Source of the DNA: Candidatus Bathyarchaeota archaeon
Lineage (GTDB): Archaea > Thermoproteota > Bathyarchaeia > TCS64
Direction: 5' to 3'
Length of the DNA stretch: 14,708 nt
Assembly: GCA_014729945.1 (NCBI GenBank)
Contig: WJJC01000039.1
Location: forward strand, 1-14,708
A program made the position numbers and the translations under genes. Under the pieces are notes generated by a model that saw only the letters and a list, made by a program, of their open reading frames with translations, searched no databases and had not been told where the DNA came from. This document shows, in pieces, positions 1-7,191 of this stretch (positions are counted from its first letter, which is position 1; the number at the start of each line of letters is the position of its first letter).

Positions 1-385
1 CTCTGATTCCATCATAATCAATCTCGTTTGACTCAAGAAGCTCCTTAGTCTGTTCCTCGGTTCCCTTCGGTACATAGAGGAATAACTTCTTGTATTCACG
101 CCCATAGGGGGCAACATCTGAGAGGGCTTTCCACCTAGCAACACTTTCCTCTGATATATCGGGTTTTACTTCTACGAGTCCCAGTTCCTTGATGGTTCCA
201 TCGGGATTGGTTATCACTATGTTAGGGTATAGAACTCCTATTTTTGTGTTGATCACGTACCGCTTGGTCTCGTCATTTACAAGAGTCTCTTGTCCATTTG
301 GCCAAGTCTCTTGGTCTACAAAGGGAAATCTTGTTGAAGCGATTATTCGAGCTATCCGGTTTCTGAGTGTTTCTTGATCAAGCAA
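1..385 (-). CDS. Hypothetical protein, N-terminal part; PD-(D/E)XK nuclease-like fold suspected (runs off left edge)
   Basis: An open minus-strand frame of 128 codons runs off the left edge. It contains no internal ATG start, so I use TTG at 385-383; an in-frame TAA at 418-416 bounds it upstream, and CTG at 394 is the only other near-start. No strong Shine-Dalgarno is visible. The protein starts LLDQETLRNRIARII. It then has an acidic stretch YPNIVITNPDG, a beta-strand-like LGLVEVKPDISEESVARWK and a strand KKLFLYVPKG. The order D...(9-20 residues)...ExK, with a following helix and strand, resembles PD-(D/E)XK nuclease-fold proteins, with E and K of VEVK as candidate catalytic residues. This is pattern recognition only; the family is not identified. 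The gene is codirectional with the membrane-arm operon but lies 186 bases beyond its end, behind a U-tract, so it is probably a separate unit. Confidence 0.55.
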   Translation of the reverse strand, partial: MLDQETLRNRIARIIASTRFPFVDQETWPNGQETLVNDETKRYVINTKIGVLYPNIVITNPDGTIKELGLVEVKPDISEESVARWKALSDVAPYGREYKKLFLYVPKGTEEQTKELLESNEIDYDGIR

Positions 386-552
386 TGTTATCAGAGTATC
401 TGTGTCATTGGGTAATTAAACAATTATTCATTGATAAGCGTCATATTCTATTTCTTTGCCATATTTTTATTTTTGTTATTTTTTAATAGTTGCCTGATCT
501 GAGCAGGATATATAAATAAATAAAAAATCAGTCTATTGTTAACCTAGTAATT
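386..552. other. AT-rich intergenic region
   Basis: The spacer between the end of the membrane-arm operon and the left-edge gene is very AT-rich and has no convincing ORF. On the minus strand it holds a TATA-like run (TTTATTTATTTATATATCC, about 508-526). This could be the promoter of the left-edge gene, although it lies more than 120 bases from the assumed TTG start. That distance leaves either a long leader or a mis-assigned start. Confidence 0.35.
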
Positions 553-561
553 TAAAAAAAT
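553..561 (-). terminator. U-tract terminator of the membrane-arm operon
   Basis: On the minus strand, ten bases after the nuoM-like stop codon, there is a run of seven T residues (A-run at 554-560 on the plus strand). Archaeal RNA polymerase terminates at such U-tracts without needing a hairpin, so this is a plausible operon terminator. Confidence 0.5.
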
Positions 562-570
562 AAGAGAGGA

Positions 571-2067
571 TTAAGCAAAGAAATAGGGGACTAAAAAGTC
601 AGTTACTAGCTTTGGATAAACACCTAAGATTATCGCTATCAATGCGAATCCAACCATAGGTATAAGGTAATAACTTCCCGCTTCCTTAACATCCTCCATT
701 CCCTCTGCAACGGGTCCAAAGAATACTCGCCTCACTGTCCACATGCTATAACCTATGGTAAGAGCCGTCATCACGATAGCAACAACAGCCACCAACAGTT
801 GCTCAGTGTTACCTATCGCAGTATTGAAAACACCTGTGAATATCATGAATTTACTCATGAAACCCACGGTTGGAGGCACTCCGCCTATTGCGAAGAAACC
901 TATTAAGCAAAGAGTTGCTGTTATCGGCATCTTGTCAGCCAATCCACCCATTTCTTTAATGCTTCGAGTCCCGGTGTTGGCTATTAATACTCCTGCAGTG
1001 CAGAATAAGATGCATTTGCCGAACCCGTGGCTCACATAGTGGAATATAGCTCCTGCCTCACCATATGCTGCAGCGCTTGCTAAGCCTAGGAAAATGTACC
1101 CCATCTGGCTCACGCTGCTATAAGCAAGGAATCGTTTAATATCATCTTGCGCTAGGGCCATCAATCCACCATAGACCATTGTTAATAGAGCCCACACGGT
1201 GAAAACCATGCTAAACTTTGCAAACACTGGAGCCATGGGTACAGCTACGAGTCTTATGGCTGCGTAGCTCCCGATTCCAATCATGGCCGGACTTAATAAG
1301 GCGCTAATCGGTGTGGGTGCTTCTCCGTGGGCGTATGGTAGCCAGATGTGGATACCGAATACAGCCATCTTTGTGAAGAATCCGATAAGTATCGCGAAGG
1401 CGACCCATCCCGCCCATGGATGTCCAACAACGCCGGCTAGGGCGCTTATCTCGAAACTGCCTGTTATCCAGTAGCTGGTAAGCAGTCCAGCTAGTAGTAT
1501 AACCGCTCCTACGTGGGTCCAGAGGAAGTACATCATTCCAATGCGCTCTCTTTCTCCATATCCATAGTTATTGATTAAAGCCCAGCTTGGAACAAGCATC
1601 AATTCATAGAAGAGATAAAACTGGATAGTGTTCGTCGCCATCACTGTGCCGATCATACCTAAAGCGTACAAAATGTATAACGCATAATACGTGGCATATG
1701 CTCCATTGCCCAGTTTTTCCCCGGTCTCATGTTCCCACTCGTGAAGCCTGTGCTCCATATACGGGATACTATAGATACTGATTCCAAGGCATAGTAAATT
1801 GATGGTTAAAGCCATCCATATACTCAGGCCATCGAGCGAGAGATTAAAACTAATCCCAAGATCAGGAACCCAACTATATGTCTCAGTATATACTCCATCA
1901 CTCCGTACCTGTGCAGCTACGGTCGTTAAAAGGTACAGAGTGAAGACTAGAGGCAATGCCGCTAACCATCCTGTATTCTTGCCTGTTGATTTGCCCATAA
2001 AGTAAGCTATGGGTGTAAAGATTAGTGGTACTAAAAGTACCAATCCGAGTGCGTTTGCCATTACCAT
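571..2067 (-). CDS. nuoM: NuoM/FpoM-like antiporter subunit of a membrane-bound hydrogenase
   Basis: This 498-residue polytopic membrane protein belongs to the proton-antiporter (ND2/4/5, MrpA/D) family and should form one ion-translocating channel of the membrane arm. It has the TM5 glutamate in YELMLVP (E155), the TM7 lysine in FFTKMAVFGIHIWLP (K233) and the TM10-12 signature DDIKRFLAYSSVSQMGY. The family motif H(x)WLPYAHGEAPTPISALLS is present. The TM8 lysine usual in NuoM (LLKxxAY) is replaced by glycine (G264 in AMIGIGSY). A hydrophilic insert (residues about 104-122, EHRLHEWEHETGEK) follows TM3. The ATG at 2067 is one base after the nuoL stop, with GGAGGA seven bases upstream inside the end of nuoL. 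It is the last gene of the operon. The assignment to M over N rests on the YELMLVP and GGLMALAQDDIKR segments. Confidence 0.88.
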   Translation of the reverse strand: MVMANALGLVLLVPLIFTPIAYFMGKSTGKNTGWLAALPLVFTLYLLTTVAAQVRSDGVYTETYSWVPDLGISFNLSLDGLSIWMALTINLLCLGISIYSIPYMEHRLHEWEHETGEKLGNGAYATYYALYILYALGMIGTVMATNTIQFYLFYELMLVPSWALINNYGYGERERIGMMYFLWTHVGAVILLAGLLTSYWITGSFEISALAGVVGHPWAGWVAFAILIGFFTKMAVFGIHIWLPYAHGEAPTPISALLSPAMIGIGSYAAIRLVAVPMAPVFAKFSMVFTVWALLTMVYGGLMALAQDDIKRFLAYSSVSQMGYIFLGLASAAAYGEAGAIFHYVSHGFGKCILFCTAGVLIANTGTRSIKEMGGLADKMPITATLCLIGFFAIGGVPPTVGFMSKFMIFTGVFNTAIGNTEQLLVAVVAIVMTALTIGYSMWTVRRVFFGPVAEGMEDVKEAGSYYLIPMVGFALIAIILGVYPKLVTDFLVPYFFA

Positions 2068-2068
2068 T

Positions 2069-4267
2069 TTAGATTCCTCCGTTTAATCCGAAGATGAATA
2101 GCAGTATCAAAACAAATAAGATGAAGCCTATGTAGGCTAGGTTATAACTGAGGACGCCTGTCTGTAGCTTTCTCATATGGTCCCATAGAGATATAGCTGC
2201 ATCGGGTACTCCCTCATTGAGGCCCTTGTCAATTACGTCCTGCTCAACGTTCTTGTGCAAGGAAACCCCAGCTTTAATGAATGCGTCACTAACTAGAGGT
2301 GTTATATTATCAAAGAAGTATTTCTCCAGTGTTGAGTGTAACCCCTTTCCAAGTAGCACCACACCATCGACAAATAAAAGATAATAGATTTTATTCATAT
2401 ACCATCTATTCCATAGGAAATCATAGACGGTCTTTGTAAATCCAGTTCTCTCCATATTCCATTCGTCCACACCTGAACCCCAGTAATATGTCCTACCAGC
2501 GAAGATACCTATCCCCAGTAAAACAGCGCTAAGGCTCCAAGCTCTCGCCTTTAACCCAAGGGTAATGTGTGGAACATGAAGTTCTACCTCATGAGGCATT
2601 ATGCTATGAAGAGCATGATCTATCTGGTGCTCTATGAAAATCTCGGGGTTTATCCCGGGAGATAACTGGCCACCTAGTCCTAGAAGTGAGATCCCTAGCA
2701 TGACAACTACGAGGACCGCTATAGAACCCCACATGGTTACTGGTGCTTCATGCGGTGGATGCCCATGATGTTCTAAGTCATGCACATATTCACTCTCTGG
2801 AGCCAAGAAGGTTAACCAGATGTACCTGAGACTATAAGCCATTGTAAGCGCCGCGCTTACTCCTCCAACAGCTAATAATACATAAGCTAAAGGCGTGCCG
2901 GCAACAAGGGCTGATATGAACACGGCGTCCTTACTCCAGAACCCGCTGAATGGGGGAACCCCTGCGAGGCTGAGTGTCGCCAGAATCATCAACCAATAGG
3001 TCTTGGGCATATACTTCTTCAAACCACCCATATCAAAAGTGTAGATGCTGTGGATAGCGTGTATCACTGCACCTGCCCCTAGGAACAATGATGCTTTGAA
3101 TAAAGCGTGGCTCATCAAGTGGAATATTCCAGCGGTTAATCCAGCTACATACGCTTCTTCTGATAACCCGCTAAGTCCAAGACCAAGCATCATGTAGCCT
3201 ATCTGACTAACAGTAGAGTATGCTAGTATCTTTTTCAACTCTACAGAGACCAATGCTTGACTGGCGGCGAGGAAAGTTGTGAATCCTCCGACTATTGCTA
3301 TTGCTATGAAAAACATCCTCGCTTCGCCTATATTCAGTAGATAAGATCCAATGTAAAACACCGGACTAATTCTTGCTACTAGGTATACGCCGGCCTTGAC
3401 CATTGTGGCTGCGTGAATAAGCGCGGACACACTTGTTGGACCAGCCATCGCCTCTGGAAGCCATTCATGTAATGGGAATTGAGCTGATTTTCCTATCGGG
3501 CCACCCAAGAATAGTATCGCCGTTATGGCGATTAATCCTGGGTATTGAGCCATGTCAGCGAGCCACACGGGGGCTGTTTGGATAAGCTCAACATAATTGA
3601 CTGTTCCAGCAAAGTTGTAGATTATAAATATCGCGCCCAACAGGAACACGTCACCAATACCGGTTACTACGAATGCTTTCATGCCGCAGTGGCTTGGAGG
3701 ATACATGGGGGTGGGCTCTGGGCCACCTAACCAGCGCTCCTTAGCATCCCTATAGTAATAACCGATGAGTCCGTAGCTACATATTCCGACTCCTTCCCAC
3801 CCGATCAGGGTCTGGATCAGGTTATTGCTGACCACTAGCAGGAGCATGCTCCCGAGGAAGTATAGGAAAAAGAACCAGAAACGAGTAAGATGTTCGTCTC
3901 CATGCATGTAGCTAGTTGAATATACAACTATAAAGAAGCTGATAAAAGCTACAACATTAACGATAAGAATTGAAATTGGGTCAACTAGTACCCCAAAGTT
4001 TAGGGGGTGCCCTGCGAAGGATATCCATTCAGTTATCTGGATATCACCGGGTGTGTGACCTGAGAACAGCCATGGCACCATTGCGAGGGTCGATATTACT
4101 GCCCCTCCGGCAAATAGTACAGCCATATAGTCACGGAATTTGTTACCTAGTTTGTTGAAGACAGGCATTAACACAGCCCCAACCATGGGTATGATCCAAC
4201 AGAAGAAGGCTGGCCAGTACTCAAGCATAAGAGCCAAGCCTGTCGCTGTGACCGCTTCAGTCGCCAT
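2069..4267 (-). CDS. nuoL: NuoL/FpoL-like antiporter subunit with long C-terminal arm
   Basis: This 732-residue membrane protein is the distal proton-translocating subunit of complex I-like enzymes. Typical NuoL signatures are present: SNNLIQTLIGWEGVGICSYG (E158 in TM5), GKSAQFPLHEWLPEAMAGPT (K260 in TM7), ALIHAATMVKAGVYL (K291 in TM8) and ELKKILAYSTVSQIGYMM (TM10-12). Unlike the shorter E. coli protein (613 residues), it carries the extended C-terminus of FpoL/NdhF-type proteins. That region includes the segment FTKTVYDFLWNRWYMNKIYY, then a probable long lateral amphipathic helix (about 640-690, ending in a cluster with LQTGVLSYNLAY), and a final TM helix. ATG at 4267 is preceded by GGAGGT eight bases upstream. 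The gap to the preceding gene is 49 bases, the largest inside the operon. The lateral helix is a complex I trait; simple Mbh/Ech hydrogenases lack a NuoL-type protein of this kind. Confidence 0.93.
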   Translation of the reverse strand: MATEAVTATGLALMLEYWPAFFCWIIPMVGAVLMPVFNKLGNKFRDYMAVLFAGGAVISTLAMVPWLFSGHTPGDIQITEWISFAGHPLNFGVLVDPISILIVNVVAFISFFIVVYSTSYMHGDEHLTRFWFFFLYFLGSMLLLVVSNNLIQTLIGWEGVGICSYGLIGYYYRDAKERWLGGPEPTPMYPPSHCGMKAFVVTGIGDVFLLGAIFIIYNFAGTVNYVELIQTAPVWLADMAQYPGLIAITAILFLGGPIGKSAQFPLHEWLPEAMAGPTSVSALIHAATMVKAGVYLVARISPVFYIGSYLLNIGEARMFFIAIAIVGGFTTFLAASQALVSVELKKILAYSTVSQIGYMMLGLGLSGLSEEAYVAGLTAGIFHLMSHALFKASLFLGAGAVIHAIHSIYTFDMGGLKKYMPKTYWLMILATLSLAGVPPFSGFWSKDAVFISALVAGTPLAYVLLAVGGVSAALTMAYSLRYIWLTFLAPESEYVHDLEHHGHPPHEAPVTMWGSIAVLVVVMLGISLLGLGGQLSPGINPEIFIEHQIDHALHSIMPHEVELHVPHITLGLKARAWSLSAVLLGIGIFAGRTYYWGSGVDEWNMERTGFTKTVYDFLWNRWYMNKIYYLLFVDGVVLLGKGLHSTLEKYFFDNITPLVSDAFIKAGVSLHKNVEQDVIDKGLNEGVPDAAISLWDHMRKLQTGVLSYNLAYIGFILFVLILLFIFGLNGGI

Positions 4268-4316
4268 TAGATGTTACCTCCGCTGAGTTCGAGTGTTGAA
4301 AACTTTTTTTGATTCA

Positions 4317-5795
4317 TTATATTATCGCTCCTATATAGTTAGATAAATTTTGAATCAGTGCTTTTGAGCCAGCTTCAGCCATTGAAATCACTGTAGCCGG
4401 TAAAACACCAGTCCATATTACCAATACAGCCAAAACAACTGTCACCAAAAGCATGGTGATAGGTGCCTCTTTTAATCCAGCGATTTTATCAGATGGCTGA
4501 CTGATTAGTTTGTACATAGTACTCAGGTAGTAGCCCATGCTGAACGCGCTGTTTAGCACACCCACTACAGTAAGCCATACATATCCTGCGGGTATCGCTG
4601 AACTGAATAAAAATAATTTGCTAACGTAGCCACCAGTGCCAGGTACTCCACCCAAGCCCAAGAGAGCTACAAACAGGGCTACTGTTGTGACAGGCATCGC
4701 CCGTCCTATACCCCTCAAATCATCTATGTTTCTAGTATCTGCCTCATGTACCAGACTTCCTGCGCTTAAGAAGGCGAGACCTTTCATTAAACTGTGATTG
4801 AATATATGCATTAATAATGCGCTTATCCCCACTACTCCGCCCGCCGCTAATCCAACTAACATATATCCTATCTGGGCAACGCTGGAATAAGCTAACATAC
4901 GCTTGATATCAGTTTGTCGAAGCGCTGTCACGTTAGCTACAGTCATTGTCACGAAAGCCAGCACCGCCAATGTTCTACTGAACACGGCTGGCTCATATAG
5001 AACAAATATTACTCGGGTTAGTGCATAAAGCGCGGTTTCTATAAGCATGCCTGATAACATGGCGCTAATAGTGCTTGGTGCCTCAGGGTGAGCATCAGGA
5101 AGCCAGGTGTGCATAGGCACTATGGCCGACTTTACGCCAAAACCAATGATTAAAAGAGCTAATACGAGGGCCGACCAGACGTTCATTGGACTTCCCCGTA
5201 GTACACTGCTCATCTGAGCCAAGTTCAATGTGCCAGTCATGCCGTAGAGCATAGCCATTCCAAAGAACAAAATAGTGCTTCCTACGCTGCCCATCACCAT
5301 ATATTTGAACCCTGCCTCGATGGGACCAGGAGAATCTTTTCTAAAACTTACAAGGCTATAGCTAGAGAGCCCCATCAATTCCCAGAAGATAAACATCGTG
5401 AATATATCTCCTGCAAAAGCTACTCCAATCATTCCTACAGTAAGTGCTGATAATAGTGCATAATACTCAGTGAGTCTAGTGTCATGCTCCATATAGTTGA
5501 AGCTGTAAACAGTCACTAGGAAACTTAACAAGCTTACACTCATCGCAATGTAAATACTCATGGCATCTATCTCGAAACAGGAACCAAGAGGCGGGTTACC
5601 ACCTATGGTGAAAACAAGGATTTCCCCTGCATCGACGCCACTCTTATAGAGCATCCATACGCTAAAAGGACCTAAGAGACTTAGTAACACCGCGGCAAAG
5701 TCACGTAGTTTCGGGACTTTTAGTTTATCCGCGAGTAAACCAATAATACCCATGAGGATCGGGGTGAATAAGAAGTATAGAGGCGTAGATATCAC
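4317..5795 (-). CDS. nuoN: NuoN/MrpD/MbhH-like antiporter subunit, GTG start
   Basis: A 492-residue multi-pass protein of the antiporter family, placed where NuoN or MbhH would sit next to NuoK. Key residues are E139 (FIFWELMGLSSYSLV, TM5), K222 (GVKSAIVPMHTWLPDAHPEAP, TM7) and the conserved TDIKRMLAYSSVAQIGYML block. The loop MHTWLPDAHPEAPSTISAMLSG is closer to MrpD and hydrogenase antiporter subunits than to bacterial NuoN. The TM8 lysine is replaced by glutamate (E253 in GMLIETALY). I chose GTG at 5795: GGAGG lies eight bases upstream, and the GTG overlaps the nuoK stop by four bases (GTGA). The frame stays open upstream to 5885, but that extension would overlap nuoK by about 90 bases and is hydrophilic, unlike the family. 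Whether it is best called N, M or MrpD-like needs a tree. Confidence 0.85.
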   Translation of the reverse strand: MISTPLYFLFTPILMGIIGLLADKLKVPKLRDFAAVLLSLLGPFSVWMLYKSGVDAGEILVFTIGGNPPLGSCFEIDAMSIYIAMSVSLLSFLVTVYSFNYMEHDTRLTEYYALLSALTVGMIGVAFAGDIFTMFIFWELMGLSSYSLVSFRKDSPGPIEAGFKYMVMGSVGSTILFFGMAMLYGMTGTLNLAQMSSVLRGSPMNVWSALVLALLIIGFGVKSAIVPMHTWLPDAHPEAPSTISAMLSGMLIETALYALTRVIFVLYEPAVFSRTLAVLAFVTMTVANVTALRQTDIKRMLAYSSVAQIGYMLVGLAAGGVVGISALLMHIFNHSLMKGLAFLSAGSLVHEADTRNIDDLRGIGRAMPVTTVALFVALLGLGGVPGTGGYVSKLFLFSSAIPAGYVWLTVVGVLNSAFSMGYYLSTMYKLISQPSDKIAGLKEAPITMLLVTVVLAVLVIWTGVLPATVISMAEAGSKALIQNLSNYIGAII

Positions 5796-6103
5796 CACTT
5801 CAACCTCCTTAACTTTCTTGCATCTGTGGTCTTGAACTGCTTGTATGCGTTTACGATTAATGCGAGACCAACAGCTACCACGCATCCTCCTGTTACTATA
5901 CTCATTACTACGATGCTATGGCCAACGGGATCAACAAGTCCCACAGCGATATTAGATGATGCAAAGTAAACAAACAATAAGTTCCCCGAGTTGAGAATCA
6001 ACTCTATGCCGAGGAGAATTCTCACCATATTGGGTCTACTTACGCAGTAAAGTCCTATAGTAAATAACGCGAAAGCTGTACCTATCCATATAGTTGAATC
6101 CAT
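5792..6103 (-). CDS. nuoK: NuoK-like subunit with MrpC/MbhG features
   Basis: A 103-residue protein with three TM helices, the usual size and topology of NuoK/MrpC. The first conserved membrane glutamate is present (E34 in ILLGIELILN, equivalent to E. coli NuoK E36). The second (E. coli E72, in AAAEASIGLAL) is missing: the aligned stretch reads GGCVVAVGLAL. The preceding segment VDPVGHSIVVMSIVTGG looks like the MrpC/MbhG motif DPxxQALxLTAIVI. The C-terminal tail is basic (ARKLRRLKW). The gene starts two bases after the nuoJ stop and ends overlapping the next start (GTGA), so translation is probably coupled. It is a complex I-arm subunit by context, but its sequence leans towards the hydrogenase/Mrp branch. 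Confidence 0.87.
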   Translation of the reverse strand: MDSTIWIGTAFALFTIGLYCVSRPNMVRILLGIELILNSGNLLFVYFASSNIAVGLVDPVGHSIVVMSIVTGGCVVAVGLALIVNAYKQFKTTDARKLRRLKW

Positions 6104-6105
6104 TG

Positions 6106-6375
6106 TTATCTACGTTCCTCCATTAATAGTGCTAAACAGCAAATTGCTGTTGTAAATAAAATAAGAGTCTGGAATGTGAGATCGAATCCTCTGAAATCCC
6201 AGAGGAATCTGCTCATTGCACCTCCTATCTCTGAACCAGGTCTAGTCTGGATCATCTCGCTGTGAGTTAATTGTGAACCTGGAAAAGGTTCACGTGCAAG
6301 AATAACCATGAAAGCAGAGAATATGAGCAAACTGATTGCAAATCCAACTATCACTGTGTTTCTATTTTCACTCAT
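6106..6375 (-). CDS. nuoJ: NuoJ C-terminal-half-like subunit with Mrp-type DFRGFD motif
   Basis: An 89-residue protein with two predicted TM helices: one near residues 7-27 and one near 64-84. It occupies the position of the second NuoJ half, as in Methanosarcina fpo operons, where FpoJ is also split. The segment FLWDFRGFDLTFQTLILFTT (58-77) strongly recalls the MrpA C-terminal/MbhE-type motif DFRGFDTxxE...VLxxA, with glutamine (Q69) where the Mrp glutamate usually sits. The linker between helices (about 28-55) is polar and may face outside. ATG at 6375 overlaps the preceding stop by eight bases (ATGAGTGA), which implies translational coupling. A stand-alone annotation would likely be hypothetical or MrpA-C-terminal-like; I assign it mainly by context and motif. 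Confidence 0.7.
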   Translation of the reverse strand: MSENRNTVIVGFAISLLIFSAFMVILAREPFPGSQLTHSEMIQTRPGSEIGGAMSRFLWDFRGFDLTFQTLILFTTAICCLALLMEERR

Positions 6376-6616
6376 TTAACTCACTCCTGACGAACATGAT
6401 TACAGAGACAAAGAGAACGACAATTGCTCCACCGTATATGAGTAGCTGGAATATAGCCACATATGGAGCATGCATCGTCCAGAATAACCCTCCAAGACAA
6501 ATGCACATTCCACCCAGACTAAGAGCTGAGTATAATATATTATCTAAACCAGCAGTCATTAAAGCGAAGACAAGGGTCGAGGCGATGAGTACCATTTGAA
6601 CTATTTCTGACGCCAC
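6368..6616 (-). CDS. nuoJ: NuoJ N-terminal-half-like subunit, GTG start
   Basis: An 82-residue, three-TM protein matching the N-terminal half of NuoJ. The conserved TM3 block is clear: HAPYVAIFQLLIYGGAIVVLFVSVIMFV, where Y61-G-G-A corresponds to the NuoJ YxGAI segment that carries a pi-bulge in complex I structures. Translation starts at GTG (6616-6614), with a GGGGAG Shine-Dalgarno six bases upstream. It is the first gene of the membrane-arm operon, facing nuoA across 236 bases. Its stop overlaps the next start by eight bases. Splitting of NuoJ into two polypeptides is known from Methanosarcina Fpo, so this is not a frameshift: each half has its own start signal and clean ends. Confidence 0.82.
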   Translation of the reverse strand: MASEIVQMVLIASTLVFALMTAGLDNILYSALSLGGMCICLGGLFWTMHAPYVAIFQLLIYGGAIVVLFVSVIMFVRSELNE

Positions 6617-6660
6617 TTTTAGCTCCCCTAATCTTGAATCGCATACCTATCTATGTACTA

Positions 6661-6707
6661 CCTATAAAAATTTCCCTCCTACTGAGGGAAAATTTTGTTA
6701 TATAAAG
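6661..6707 (-). promoter_or_regulatory. Promoter region of the membrane-arm operon (two TATA candidates)
   Basis: On the minus strand, CTTTATATAAC (6707-6697) is close to the archaeal TATA consensus and would place transcription start near 6676, about 60 bases before the GTG. A second box, TTTTTATAGG (6670-6661), would start near 6639, leaving a 23-base leader with the Shine-Dalgarno. I cannot choose between them by sequence. Confidence 0.4.
6671..6691. promoter_or_regulatory. Perfect 8-bp inverted repeat, candidate operator
   Basis: TTTCCCTC-CTACT-GAGGGAAA forms a perfect 8+5+8 palindrome. Pairing resumes for four more A/T pairs on each side after one mismatch. It lies between the two TATA candidates of the membrane-arm operon and covers the start site predicted from the upstream box. 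It could bind a dimeric regulator, or form a hairpin at the 5' end of the transcript. The regulator is unknown. Confidence 0.45.
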
Positions 6708-6790
6708 TAAATATTAGTATCTAAGGTTAGTTAAAAATCAGTTCAAAGCATGTAAAAAGTGAATAAAATATGTAATTAAATTGTCACATA

Positions 6791-6845
6791 TCCAAAAAAA
6801 ACACTATAAATCTTTTTAAGCTCCGGCTTTACGCTATGTTGAGGT
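6791..6845 (+). promoter_or_regulatory. Promoter and ribosome binding site of the nuoABCDHI-like operon
   Basis: A BRE-like A-rich stretch (TCCAAAAAAAA) precedes a TATA box (TATAAATC, 6805-6812). Start of transcription would fall near 6834, just before GAGGT (6841-6845), which lies seven bases upstream of the TTG start at 6853. The three signals fit together and decide the nuoA start. Confidence 0.55.
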
Positions 6846-6852
6846 ACAAGGT

Positions 6853-7188
6853 TTGCTGGTAGGTCTATCAGAATTTACTGTTATTATGGGCCTAGCACTC
6901 TTAGTTGGATTGATAATAGTCGCGTTCGGAAACGAGTTAGCTATTAAAGGCCCAGACACTGAGGGAAAGCTAGCCCCATATGCATGTGGAGAACCTGTGC
7001 CAGCGACCAAGGTTAGGATAAATGTAGAGAACTTTTTCATCTACGCAGTTTATTTCATGATTTTCGACGTGCTGGGTTTCGTATTAGCTACAACAGTCTC
7101 CCAGCCAGTAAATCTACTCCTACCTTTGTTTTACGCTGGCACAAGTTTAGTCTCCATAGTCACCCTTACCGCCAATTGGAGGCAATAA
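6853..7188 (+). CDS. nuoA: NuoA/FpoA-like subunit, TTG start
   Basis: A 111-residue, three-TM protein of the NuoA/ND3 family, which in complex I sits at the junction between membrane arm and the quinone-site module. The TM1-2 loop has the diagnostic KLAPYACGEP (C45, the position of the reactive ND3 cysteine) and TM2 has FMIFDV (D72, equivalent to E. coli D79). The acidic residue two positions on (E. coli E81) is replaced by leucine (L74). TTG at 6853 is chosen because GAGGT lies seven bases upstream and no in-frame ATG or GTG exists before it; the nearby ATG at 6836 is out of frame and hits a stop after eight codons. NuoA is unusual next to a hydrogenase-type large subunit: standard Mbh, Ech and Hyc hydrogenases have no NuoA. 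Confidence 0.88.
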   Translation: MLVGLSEFTVIMGLALLVGLIIVAFGNELAIKGPDTEGKLAPYACGEPVPATKVRINVENFFIYAVYFMIFDVLGFVLATTVSQPVNLLLPLFYAGTSLVSIVTLTANWRQ

Positions 7189-7191
7189 GAT

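Noticed and set aside
189..377. Plus-strand 62-codon ORF
   Set aside because: It is antisense to the longer, more protein-like minus-strand frame at 1-385, and no start signal is visible.
5796..5885. Upstream extension of the NuoN-like protein by 30 residues
   Set aside because: It overlaps nuoK almost fully, is basic and hydrophilic, and the GTG at 5795 has GGAGG at good spacing and a GTGA overlap.
6106..6616. NuoJ as a single gene broken by a frameshift
   Set aside because: Both halves have their own start codons and a clean ATGAGTGA junction, and a split NuoJ is known in Methanosarcina Fpo operons.
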